Shown here: positions 34,411 to 42,147 of the stretch, piece by piece
How positions within the stretch are numbered: the first letter of the stretch is position 1
Layout: each line of letters starts with the position of its first letter
Origin: Deltaproteobacteria bacterium
GTDB lineage: Bacteria > Myxococcota > XYA12-FULL-58-9 > JABJBS01
Direction: 5' to 3'
Length of the DNA: 48,313 nt
NCBI GenBank assembly: GCA_018668695.1
Contig: JABJBS010000233.1
Location: 1-48,313 of the forward strand
Position numbers and translations under genes: made by a program
The notes under the pieces: model-generated
What the model was told of the DNA's origin: nothing
The model's database searches: none
What the model saw: only the letters and a program-made list of their open reading frames with translations

Positions 34411-35892
34411 TTAGCGGAGAGGAGGCTTTCCCCATGACGACTGAGTTCGACGACGTATAACGAAAAAGCTCAGTAACATGAGCAGGGTCCACAGAGATTC
34501 TCCTTGGGCAGCTTGGCATCCTCCCTCTTCACTATCAGAGGGATCTGACGCATCCGTGTTGTCGCCGGTTGCGGGATCTGAGGAGCCGCTGTCCGATGGG
34601 TCAGATTCCTGTGGCTCGCTGGGCTGGTCGCTATCTATGGTTTGGCTTGGGTCGGCGGCATCTGATGCGTCTGAGGGATCGGATGTGTCGGTAGCTTCAG
34701 AGGCATCCGATGGATCATCGAGGCTAGGCTCAGCGGCGTAGGCAGTCGAAGCTTCTGGCCACACGGGATGGCTCCCGCTTACCTTACCGACATCCCAAAA
34801 CATGACCCCGCCAAGGTCATAAGACTCAATGAGTTCAAACTTGGCGCGCATACTCTCAATATCTTCGCAAAAAAGCTGAGTCGGGACATCACCTTCCATA
34901 TAGAGTTTGTAAGGTGTGCTGGTCGTTTCGTCCCAGAGCTTACCGGCAACAAAAGATTGGTCACAGCCGGCAAGGCTTAAGGCCGGGCCGGTTGCGGTTC
35001 CGGTTCCGGGGACATTCAAATCTGTGCTGGGCCAGCTTCGCCCGTAGAGCGGTAAGCCGAGAATAAAACGGTCTCTGTTTTCTTCCCCGCCATAGGTAAA
35101 ATAATCTTCAATGGTCCACGTTAAGCTGTGCTGGCCCCAGATTCCGCCGCCCACAATAGGCGCCAGTGGACCGGGGTTCCCGCCTGACCAGTGGTAGCCA
35201 TAGCCCATGATCATGAGACCATCGGTGCTTAGAGCCAAGGCATCGTAGTCGTAGGTTCCGCCCCAATCGATGGCCGGCGTGGCAAGGCTTACGTGACTGT
35301 TGTCGATGGCCGCGTGAAAAGCAGTCGTTAAGTCTTGCATGAAGGTTACGAAGTTTTCTTTTGGACTCGGACTCTCACCGGCTTGTGGGGCTGGGACAAA
35401 TTCAAAATCTATATTGATTCCCTCGCCGCCCGCGTCTTGAACGAGAGTCAGCAGGTTTTGGATGGCGCGGTCTCGGTTTTCTGGAGTTGAGAGAACCTCC
35501 CGGATTTCATCGCTATCGAACATGGTTACGGTGAGGACCACCTTAACGCCGTGGCTTTTGCCCGCTTCAACGAGTGCAGCGCCTCGAGTGCTCCAATTGT
35601 GGTCATTTCCCAGTGAACCGTCTGGGTTTAGACTGACGCTGAAAAAAGCCAAGTGCGTTAAATGTTCCCATGGGATGCTTTCGTCGTGGTCGGCCCAGTA
35701 GGGGTAATAACCGTAAATGATTCGGTCAAAGCGCTCCGCGGCGCTTTGAGGCATCTCACCATCACGGAGGTAGAAAGTCTTACGGTCTAATACTGAGCGT
35801 TGGGTGCTGTGCTTTTGAGCGTCGATGGCGTGCACGGGCAGGGCAAAGGGCTGAGCCGCGAGGATAACTGGGAAAAGAAGCGATGCAATCAT
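34411..35892 (-). CDS. GH18-like glycoside hydrolase with Asp/Ser-rich linker and MYXO-CTERM-like anchor
   Basis: The 493-residue product has an N-terminal signal peptide and a GH18 (chitinase-type) barrel at about 56-385: IIYGYYPYWAD, then EGINIDFEF where the usual D-x-x-D-x-D-x-E is E157-x-x-N160-x-D162-x-E164. The catalytic Glu164 and Asp162 remain. Chitinase, chitobiase-like or peptidoglycan-acting enzymes are all possible. The C-terminal region (about 390-460) is a low-complexity Asp/Ser/Pro linker. The end is a Gly-Gly-Cys, a hydrophobic helix (LWTLLMLLSFFVI) and RRR, as in MYXO-CTERM sorting signals. It lies directly before ftsE, which suggests a role in wall remodelling. Confidence 0.87.
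   Translation of the reverse strand: MIASLLFPVILAAQPFALPVHAIDAQKHSTQRSVLDRKTFYLRDGEMPQSAAERFDRIIYGYYPYWADHDESIPWEHLTHLAFFSVSLNPDGSLGNDHNWSTRGAALVEAGKSHGVKVVLTVTMFDSDEIREVLSTPENRDRAIQNLLTLVQDAGGEGINIDFEFVPAPQAGESPSPKENFVTFMQDLTTAFHAAIDNSHVSLATPAIDWGGTYDYDALALSTDGLMIMGYGYHWSGGNPGPLAPIVGGGIWGQHSLTWTIEDYFTYGGEENRDRFILGLPLYGRSWPSTDLNVPGTGTATGPALSLAGCDQSFVAGKLWDETTSTPYKLYMEGDVPTQLFCEDIESMRAKFELIESYDLGGVMFWDVGKVSGSHPVWPEASTAYAAEPSLDDPSDASEATDTSDPSDASDAADPSQTIDSDQPSEPQESDPSDSGSSDPATGDNTDASDPSDSEEGGCQAAQGESLWTLLMLLSFFVIRRRTQSSWGKPPLR
34520..34735. repeat. Degenerate tandem repeat coding for the Asp/Ser-rich linker
   Basis: Short units rich in GATCCGATG/GCATCTGA-type codons repeat irregularly and encode DPSDAS/DASDA-like peptides in the GH18-like protein. 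They are in frame and look like a low-complexity spacer that can vary in length between strains. Confidence 0.6.
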
Positions 35893-35928
35893 GATGACAC
35901 CCGTGAAACCATTGAACCCTCCAGGGTT

Positions 35929-37188
35929 TTATTGAGAGGTCAGGGCTTCAGGCCCCAAGCGTAACGAATCTAAAATATCGCGTAGCACAATACTTCGCTT
36001 TTCAAGCGAATCACGCTCAAGGACCGTTTTCTGGGCATTGTTTCCGAGAGCTAAGCGAGCCGAGGTATTTTCTATGAGTAATTGTAGATGGTCGCGCCAA
36101 TCGACATCGCTTTGAGCAATCAGTCCATTTTTCCCGCTTTCGATGGCGTTTAAGTAGGCGGGCATCGGCGATGCAATGGTGGGCACGGCAACCAGAGCTG
36201 CCTCCATATGCTTAAGCGCACTTTTTCCTTTGGAGAAGACTGAATCCTGAGAGAAGGGTGCAAGATTGATGTCGATGTCTCGCAGCCGTTGCGGCAAATC
36301 ACTCCAGTGGACAAAAGGCCGCCGCTGCACCCGTGAGCCAAAGCCCGAAAGAGAATGAGGCTTGCGAATATAGCCCATCAGATGAACGTGAACCTGGCTG
36401 TAGCGCTCAAGGGTCCAAACCAGGCCTTGTTCAATGACTTGTAGGTCACGGTCGTGGGTGGGGGTGCCACTTGCGTATCCAAGGATGATTTGTTCCTTGC
36501 TTCGCCGCATCCGGGTGGCCTCTGCGGATTGCAGCATTTGCGAGGAGAATCCATTACGCAGGGTGGTCGCTGATAAGCCCAAAGACTCCACGCGAGACTT
36601 TAAGAAGTCTGTTGAGGTCATAACCATTTGGCAGGCCTGCATCGTTTTAAATTGTTCGGCCACGGCTTGGCCTTTACCGAACCGCCCCACGCCTTTGTCT
36701 TGGCTTGGGTCTTCTTGAACGTCAAAGACCAGGTCGTCGGTATCGAAGATTAGAAACTTCTTAAGCTTTTTGGCCGATTCAACCAGAGCTTGGATTTGCG
36801 GACTCCAGGCAGCTCGGTGAAAAACAATGCCTTCAAGGTTGCTGAGCATATTGGCAGCATCTGCGGGAAGACTTTGCTGAGCTTCTAAGATGATGCCGTC
36901 GCCCCCGAGGATTTGAAGGGTTTCAAGCAGGTGCTCACACCGGTAGCGGCGGCTGTCGCCCCCACAACCACTTACGACGGCTATTCTGGGTCTTCGCGTC
37001 GAGCTCACAAGATGAATCCACGAGTCGGCGTTTTGGCTGCCCCGTCCGCCCAAGAGGGTCTTGCGCGCAAAGCCCAAGGCTCGCCGAGGGAGGCTAAAGG
37101 GCGGCAAAACCCCATCTAACGCGAGTCTGCGTGTATCCTGCCAGATTTCCCAGTGACTGCGGCTGTCGCTCCCCATAAGGCAGACCAT
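35929..37188 (-). CDS. Glycosyltransferase, GT4-like
   Basis: This 419-residue protein has the two-domain look of a GT-B enzyme. The N-terminal half contains RPRIAVVSGCGGDSRRYRCEHL and FDTDDLVFDV; the C-terminal half has ILGYASGTPTHDRDLQVIE, FSKGKSALKHMEAALVAVPTIAS and SGKNGLIA, the donor-binding region of family GT4 (the E-x7-E motif is altered; KHMEAALVAVP is the nearest equivalent). It probably adds a sugar in surface-polysaccharide synthesis, in line with the ABC exporter and glycosyltransferases starting next to it on the other strand. The start is uncertain: Met at 37188 or 37176, or a GTG at 37245 that would overlap the divergent permease region. Confidence 0.78.
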   Translation of the reverse strand: MVCLMGSDSRSHWEIWQDTRRLALDGVLPPFSLPRRALGFARKTLLGGRGSQNADSWIHLVSSTRRPRIAVVSGCGGDSRRYRCEHLLETLQILGGDGIILEAQQSLPADAANMLSNLEGIVFHRAAWSPQIQALVESAKKLKKFLIFDTDDLVFDVQEDPSQDKGVGRFGKGQAVAEQFKTMQACQMVMTSTDFLKSRVESLGLSATTLRNGFSSQMLQSAEATRMRRSKEQIILGYASGTPTHDRDLQVIEQGLVWTLERYSQVHVHLMGYIRKPHSLSGFGSRVQRRPFVHWSDLPQRLRDIDINLAPFSQDSVFSKGKSALKHMEAALVAVPTIASPMPAYLNAIESGKNGLIAQSDVDWRDHLQLLIENTSARLALGNNAQKTVLERDSLEKRSIVLRDILDSLRLGPEALTSQ

Positions 37189-37261
37189 AGGCTCTAGGGA
37201 CAAGCTCTCGCAAGAGGTAGCTGAATTGGAACCCAAAGAAAGCACGTGCTATTCAAGATGT

Positions 37262-38080
37262 ATGTCACGCGTAGAAGAACATGATGCCCTGGGATTTTGG
37301 GGCAAACGTTTGCCCTGGTTTTTCGAGGGGAGAACACGGTTTGTTCTGTGGCACTTGGCATTAAAAGACTTGAAGGCGAAATATAAGAACGCCTACCTTG
37401 GGTTATTATGGACCGCGCTCCAGCCTCTACTCACCATGGTGGTTTTGAGTCTCGTGTTTTCATATGTGATGCGGATAACCGCTACGGATTATGCGGTTCT
37501 GGTTCTGTCTGGGCTCGTTGCTTGGCAGTATCACAGCACGGTGATTCAATCGGGGACCACGGCCTTTGTGGATAACTGTAACTTACTCAAAAAAATCGCT
37601 TTTCCTCGAAGTGTGGTGCCAGCATCGGTGATTGCTACCAATATGCTGCACCTTTTGGTGGCAATCCCTGTTTATGTGTTGGTGGCGTCGTTTTTAGGTT
37701 TTCAGCTCAGCTGGCATTTCATCTTTATCTTTCCCGCGGTGGCTCTGCACACGCTTTTTCTTGTCGGATGGATTTTTCTAACAGGCAGCCTGCACGTTCA
37801 TTTTCGCGATATGAAATACATTATGCAGGCGCTGCTTCAGGCCTGGTTCTACCTCTCGCCAGTTCTCTATCCCCTCTCGATGATTCCAGAAAAGTGGCAC
37901 GGCCTTTACAATCTGAACCCGGCTGCGAATATCGTCGAACTTTACCGTTGTGCGCTCTACAGCCATACGGTTCCTGATTTAACCCAGGTCGCAAATCTCA
38001 GTGTTTGGACAGTGGGTTTACTCTTGGCCGGTAACTATTTTTATAAGAAATTCTCACCGAATTTCGCAGACCATGTTTGA
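37262..38080 (+). CDS. ABC transporter permease for polysaccharide export (Wzm/TagG-like)
   Basis: A 272-residue inner-membrane protein of the ABC-2 type, with six predicted helices. Family signatures include FVLWHLALKDLKAKYKNAYLG at the N-terminus, LLWTALQPLLTMVVLSLVF, and the C-terminal YLSPVLYPLSMIPEKW with LNPAANIVELYR. These proteins flip lipid-linked O-antigen or teichoic-type polymers across the membrane with a Wzt-type ATPase. The ATG at 37262 is used; a TTG at 37226 is in frame but gives an unusual N-terminus. The ATPase gene follows directly. Confidence 0.9.
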   Translation: MSRVEEHDALGFWGKRLPWFFEGRTRFVLWHLALKDLKAKYKNAYLGLLWTALQPLLTMVVLSLVFSYVMRITATDYAVLVLSGLVAWQYHSTVIQSGTTAFVDNCNLLKKIAFPRSVVPASVIATNMLHLLVAIPVYVLVASFLGFQLSWHFIFIFPAVALHTLFLVGWIFLTGSLHVHFRDMKYIMQALLQAWFYLSPVLYPLSMIPEKWHGLYNLNPAANIVELYRCALYSHTVPDLTQVANLSVWTVGLLLAGNYFYKKFSPNFADHV

Positions 38081-38088
38081 GGCATCGG

Positions 38089-39282
38089 ATGGCTATGATT
38101 GAAGTACATCAGTTGCAAAAAGAGCATCGTCTGCTAGCCAGCTCGAGGTCATTGCTGAAGACCATTTTAGAAATTCCAGTGAAAGGTCTAAGGCCGGGCC
38201 CAGCCTTTCGCGCGCTGGATGATGTCAGCTTTGAAGTAGGTAAGGGCGAAATTATTGCGCTCATTGGTGCCAATGGATCCGGGAAAAGTACTTTGCTCAA
38301 ACTCATCACGGGGGTGAGTCAACCCACGGCCGGTCATGTAAAAGTGCAGGGCCGGGTGGTTGGACTTTTGGAGCTTGGAGCGGGCTTTCACCCCGATTTA
38401 ACGGGCCGTGAAAATGTGATTCTCAATGCTGCACTTTTGGGCCTTTCACCCAAGGTCGTTCATGAGCGGCTCGACGAGATTTTTGCTTACGCCGATATCG
38501 GTGAATTCGTCGACCAACCTGTGAAAAACTATTCGTCGGGAATGTATGTACGTTTGGGTTTTGCAGTCACCGCCTATTCCGATGCTGACATCTACATCTT
38601 TGATGAAGTTCTCGCGGTAGGGGACGTGGCTTTTCAGCAAAAGTGCTTGGACACGATTCGAAGTTTTGTAAAGCAGGGCAAGACGATTTTTTTCGTCTCT
38701 CACAATCTCGAGATGGTCTACAACCTATGCCGAAGAGCGCTTCTTTTACACGAAGGCCGATTGATTGCCGATGGACCCGTGGCGGAGGTTATTCCGAAGT
38801 ATTGGCAACTGATTGCCCCTGCCCCAACTGAGTTAGAGGGTTCGGATGACGTGAAGTCATTTATGGCCGTTGACCTTTTTGAGGTTCAAGGTAACCAGCA
38901 AGAGAGTTTACCGGAATTCGAAACCGGATCCGCGATGACGCTTCGATTTCGGATCAGCGCTCTTGAGCCCTGCCCTCATCCTCGCATTCAGTTACATCTG
39001 GGCTTCATCACCAGTCAGTCAGGTCACCTTTCAGCAGAAGTTACCCATGGGATGGATTGTCCGGGAGAGCCTTTTGAGTCTTATCAAGAGGTGCGAATCG
39101 ACTATCTACCGTTTATGCCGGCCGAGTTTAAGTTGCGTATCCGTCTGAGCACGCCCGAAGGCGAGGCTATCGCCGTTCAAGTTGAAGAATCCCCGAGTTT
39201 TCGGGTGAACCGATTCGAAGCCCCCCTGGAATTTGGCACCCATCCGCTTCATGCCCGGTTCATCGACCTGGAAATGCCATGA
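38089..39282 (+). CDS. ABC transporter ATP-binding protein for polysaccharide export (Wzt-like)
   Basis: The 397-residue protein powers export of a lipid-linked polysaccharide with the upstream permease. The nucleotide-binding domain (about 1-245) has Walker A GANGSGKST, signature YSSGMYVRLGF, Walker B IYIFDEVLAVGD and H-loop FFVSHNLE. The C-terminal domain (about 265-397, FETGSAMTLRFRISA) matches the carbohydrate-recognising Wzt C-terminal domain that reads the terminal modification of the O-antigen. The ATG at 38089 is chosen because GAGG lies 6 bases upstream; a frame from 38077 would need a TTG. Confidence 0.93.
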   Translation: MAMIEVHQLQKEHRLLASSRSLLKTILEIPVKGLRPGPAFRALDDVSFEVGKGEIIALIGANGSGKSTLLKLITGVSQPTAGHVKVQGRVVGLLELGAGFHPDLTGRENVILNAALLGLSPKVVHERLDEIFAYADIGEFVDQPVKNYSSGMYVRLGFAVTAYSDADIYIFDEVLAVGDVAFQQKCLDTIRSFVKQGKTIFFVSHNLEMVYNLCRRALLLHEGRLIADGPVAEVIPKYWQLIAPAPTELEGSDDVKSFMAVDLFEVQGNQQESLPEFETGSAMTLRFRISALEPCPHPRIQLHLGFITSQSGHLSAEVTHGMDCPGEPFESYQEVRIDYLPFMPAEFKLRIRLSTPEGEAIAVQVEESPSFRVNRFEAPLEFGTHPLHARFIDLEMP

Positions 39283-40481
39283 CCGGTCTTCGCATTGCGA
39301 TGGTGGTACCCGATTTTCCGAGAGTAGGCGGCTATGAGCGCCAAGCAATGGGACTATGCACTGAGCTTTTACGACAAGGTCACCATCCCTACTTGGTCAC
39401 CAATGCTCGACCGGGAAAATCTTACCCAGCGATGCAAGATGGTCTCGAATTGGTGGTTCTCACAGAACGGCCTCGATTTCGGCAGCACCCCTTTTTATTT
39501 ATGCGTGCCTTTTTGTACCATCTAAAAACTCGGCAGGTCGATTGTGTACACGCGCATGCAATGGCCCCATTTTCTTCGGCGGCTATTATGGCCGCCCAAA
39601 GTCTATCCATCCCGACGATCCTTAAACTTGCAGGGATAGGCGACAAGAAAGCTTTTTGGGCCGGCAGCGATTTGAATTTTAGGATGGCGCGGCGCGGGCC
39701 TAAAGTTGCCAGCCACACCGTTGCCCTCTGCGAGGCGATGGATGATGTAGCCATGTCTTTTGGTGCGCCGAAAGAGCGTATTCTTCGAGTGCCCAATGGT
39801 GTTGATACGGCCAACTTTCAGACAACGGACGAACAAGACGTTGCTGCTCTTCGCGTTTCTTTGGGCATCGGGGCTGACCAGAGGGTTCTTTTGTATGTTG
39901 GGCGCTTGTCCACTGAAAAGGGGCTCCAGACCTTATTCGATTCAGTTTTGCCTCTCCTAAGGAAAGATCCCAGCTTACGACTGTGCTTGGTGGGGGACGG
40001 GCCGATGTGCAACGGCCTTCGAGAAGAGGTGCAATCTAAGGGTCTCGAAGCTTCGGTTATATTTGCAGGGTTTCAAAAAGAGACCCGAGCTTATTACGCT
40101 ATGGCCGATCTTTTCGTTTTGCCCTCGTATGAAGAGGGGATGTCGAATGCTTTGTTGGAAGCCATGGCCAGCGGCTTGCCGGTGGTGGCAACAGATGTTG
40201 GCGCAGCAAGAGAAATGCTAGGGCAAGAGTACGTGTTGGCGTCTCCGGGCGAGAGTGTGGAATTAAGAATTCAAATCGAACATCGTTTAGCGAAGCTTTC
40301 GCAAGGTGAAAGCGAGGGAGCGCTGCTTCAGCGGCGGTGCGAGGAACTTTTTTCCATGCAGGCGGTAGCCCAGCGATATGCGTCACTTTATGGAGAGTTG
40401 GTTAGCGAACCGAAACCGAGTGCTTTACCCTCAGTGGTTCAGGCCACCGGGCATGCTATGGCTGCCCTTTGGAGTCGTTAA
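39279..40481 (+). CDS. Glycosyltransferase family 4
   Basis: A 400-residue GT-B enzyme. The N-terminal acceptor domain has MVVPDFPRVGGYERQAMGLC and VDCVHAHAMAPF, and the C-terminal donor domain has LLYVGRLSTEKGLQTLF, LVGDGPMCNGLR and EEGMSNALLEAMASGLPVVAT, which contains the E-x7-E nucleotide-sugar motif. It overlaps wzt by 4 bases and is in the same operon. The sugar donor cannot be inferred. Confidence 0.93.
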   Translation: MTGLRIAMVVPDFPRVGGYERQAMGLCTELLRQGHHPYLVTNARPGKSYPAMQDGLELVVLTERPRFRQHPFLFMRAFLYHLKTRQVDCVHAHAMAPFSSAAIMAAQSLSIPTILKLAGIGDKKAFWAGSDLNFRMARRGPKVASHTVALCEAMDDVAMSFGAPKERILRVPNGVDTANFQTTDEQDVAALRVSLGIGADQRVLLYVGRLSTEKGLQTLFDSVLPLLRKDPSLRLCLVGDGPMCNGLREEVQSKGLEASVIFAGFQKETRAYYAMADLFVLPSYEEGMSNALLEAMASGLPVVATDVGAAREMLGQEYVLASPGESVELRIQIEHRLAKLSQGESEGALLQRRCEELFSMQAVAQRYASLYGELVSEPKPSALPSVVQATGHAMAALWSR

Positions 40482-40491
40482 ATTCACGGTT

Positions 40492-42147
40492 ATGCAAAGT
40501 CCTAAGATTCTCATAACAAGAACAAGCCCCGAGCTTGATTTAGAGCCGCTGCTTAGCGTTGCTTCGCGTTTGTTTAAAGACTCGGTCATTGATGTCCTTA
40601 AAGGCAGTCATGAACCGAATTTACGAAGCGAAGCGGGCCGGGTGAACGCGTACCTGCATTATGAGGGCACGTCGTGGTCAAAAAAGGCTATGTCGGCAAG
40701 CTTGAAGGGCAAAATTAAATCTTCTGGCTACGACATCTTAATTTTTGGGGTCGGAAGTGAGTGGCGTGACCGTGCGCTGAGCCTGAAACTGTTTACCTGG
40801 CAAACGGGCATCGGTTCCATCATTCTCATGGACGAGCATGGCGAGACCAAAGCTTATGACAGAATACCCTGGCTCTTTAGAAGCCTCTATGTGGAAACCG
40901 TTTGGCGTGTGGGCTACCGGATTCTTGTTGAGCAAGATGAGAAGCTCACGCTTGCTAAGCTTAAGCTCGTACCTTTGCAGCGAAAGCTGAGTAAGCCCAA
41001 CCGCTCAGGAAAAAAACGTGTTGCAGTGGTCACCTATTCGCTTGGTGTGGGCGGTGTTCAAAAGCAGATCGTAGAGCTTGCTCGGGGACTGAACCCTCAT
41101 GATTATGAACTCCGGGTCTATCTCTTAATCAAAGAAGATGCTTTTTTTGAGCCGGCACTGCGCGCGCTGAATATTGGTGTCGAATACCTTTACGAAAAAC
41201 CCCAGCCCATGCTCTTGTATCGAACGATGGCTAAGCTTTTGGCTGAGAAATTATCTTCCTTTAATCCCCATGTGATTCACAGCTATATGAATTATCCTTC
41301 GGTCGTAGCTTGCTTGGTAGCGGCGAGGCTGAGGCCTGAAGTGCTTATTACCAGTGTGCGAACTCTCACGGGCCAGGGAGCAAGTTTCTATACGTGGAAT
41401 GGGGAGAATTGCCGTCAGTTAGACCGTGGTATGGTGGACGCAGCCGATGTGGTGATTGGTAATTCACACGCTGTATTAAAGGACTACGCTCAGTGGACCG
41501 GCTGCTCTCAAGATAAAATGCAGGTGGTTTACAACGGGATCGATAAAGCTCTTTATGAGGCGGTTACCGCCAAAGAGGTGCAGGCACTCCGAAAAGAACT
41601 GGGCCTAAAAAAGGCAACACCAGTGGTCTTGGTAGTGGGTCGCTTATCGCCTGAGAAAGAGCAAGCGACGTTTTGCCGAAGTATAGAACGAGTTCAAAAA
41701 ACGGTGCCAACAGTATGCGGTGCATTGGTCGGGGAAGGTCCATCGAAGCCGATTCTTCGGACTGATTTCAAAAACCTAGAAGACACAGGAACTCTCGTTT
41801 TCGCGGGCAACCGAAAAGATGTGCCGGTTTGGATGCATATGGCGGATGTCGTGGTTTTAACATCAGCCGTCGAGGGCTTACCCAACGTTCTCATTGAAGC
41901 CGCATTGACCGCAACGCCTGTAGTAACGACGGCATGCGGGGGCGGCGAAGAGGTTGTTGAAGATGGTGTGACCGGATTTGTAGTACCGGTTGGTGATGAC
42001 GCGATGGCGGCTGAGAAAATCACCGAGCTCCTTGAAAACCCAAAAACTGCCAAGACAATGGGAAAAGCTGCAAAACACAGGGCCCTGACGCTCTTTTCTC
42101 CCCAAAAAATGGTCGAAGACACAACTGCTTTTTATGGTGAACTTTAA
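40492..42147 (+). CDS. Glycosyltransferase family 4 with an extra N-terminal domain
   Basis: The 551-residue product has an unusual N-terminal domain (about 1-175, MQSPKILITRTSPELDLEP and ILIFGVGSEWRDRALSLKL) that I do not recognise, then a complete GT4 fold: VAVVTYSLGVGGVQKQIVELA (about 182-202), VVLVVGRLSPEKEQATF and EGLPNVLIEAALTATPVVTT with the E-x7-E motif. The N-terminal piece resembles another Rossmann-type GT half and may be a second catalytic or acceptor-binding unit. No good ribosome site precedes the ATG at 40492; a longer frame begins at 40378 inside the previous gene. It is followed by asnB with a one-base overlap. Confidence 0.88.
   Translation: MQSPKILITRTSPELDLEPLLSVASRLFKDSVIDVLKGSHEPNLRSEAGRVNAYLHYEGTSWSKKAMSASLKGKIKSSGYDILIFGVGSEWRDRALSLKLFTWQTGIGSIILMDEHGETKAYDRIPWLFRSLYVETVWRVGYRILVEQDEKLTLAKLKLVPLQRKLSKPNRSGKKRVAVVTYSLGVGGVQKQIVELARGLNPHDYELRVYLLIKEDAFFEPALRALNIGVEYLYEKPQPMLLYRTMAKLLAEKLSSFNPHVIHSYMNYPSVVACLVAARLRPEVLITSVRTLTGQGASFYTWNGENCRQLDRGMVDAADVVIGNSHAVLKDYAQWTGCSQDKMQVVYNGIDKALYEAVTAKEVQALRKELGLKKATPVVLVVGRLSPEKEQATFCRSIERVQKTVPTVCGALVGEGPSKPILRTDFKNLEDTGTLVFAGNRKDVPVWMHMADVVVLTSAVEGLPNVLIEAALTATPVVTTACGGGEEVVEDGVTGFVVPVGDDAMAAEKITELLENPKTAKTMGKAAKHRALTLFSPQKMVEDTTAFYGEL

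Noticed and set aside
34520-34735. Repeats considered as a mobile element or CRISPR
   Set aside because: The units are in-frame, irregular and code for a linker; there are no spacers, terminal repeats or transposase.
34478-34741. Plus-strand Ser-rich frame opposite the GH18 linker
   Set aside because: It is the complement of the Asp/Ser repeat and has no independent support.
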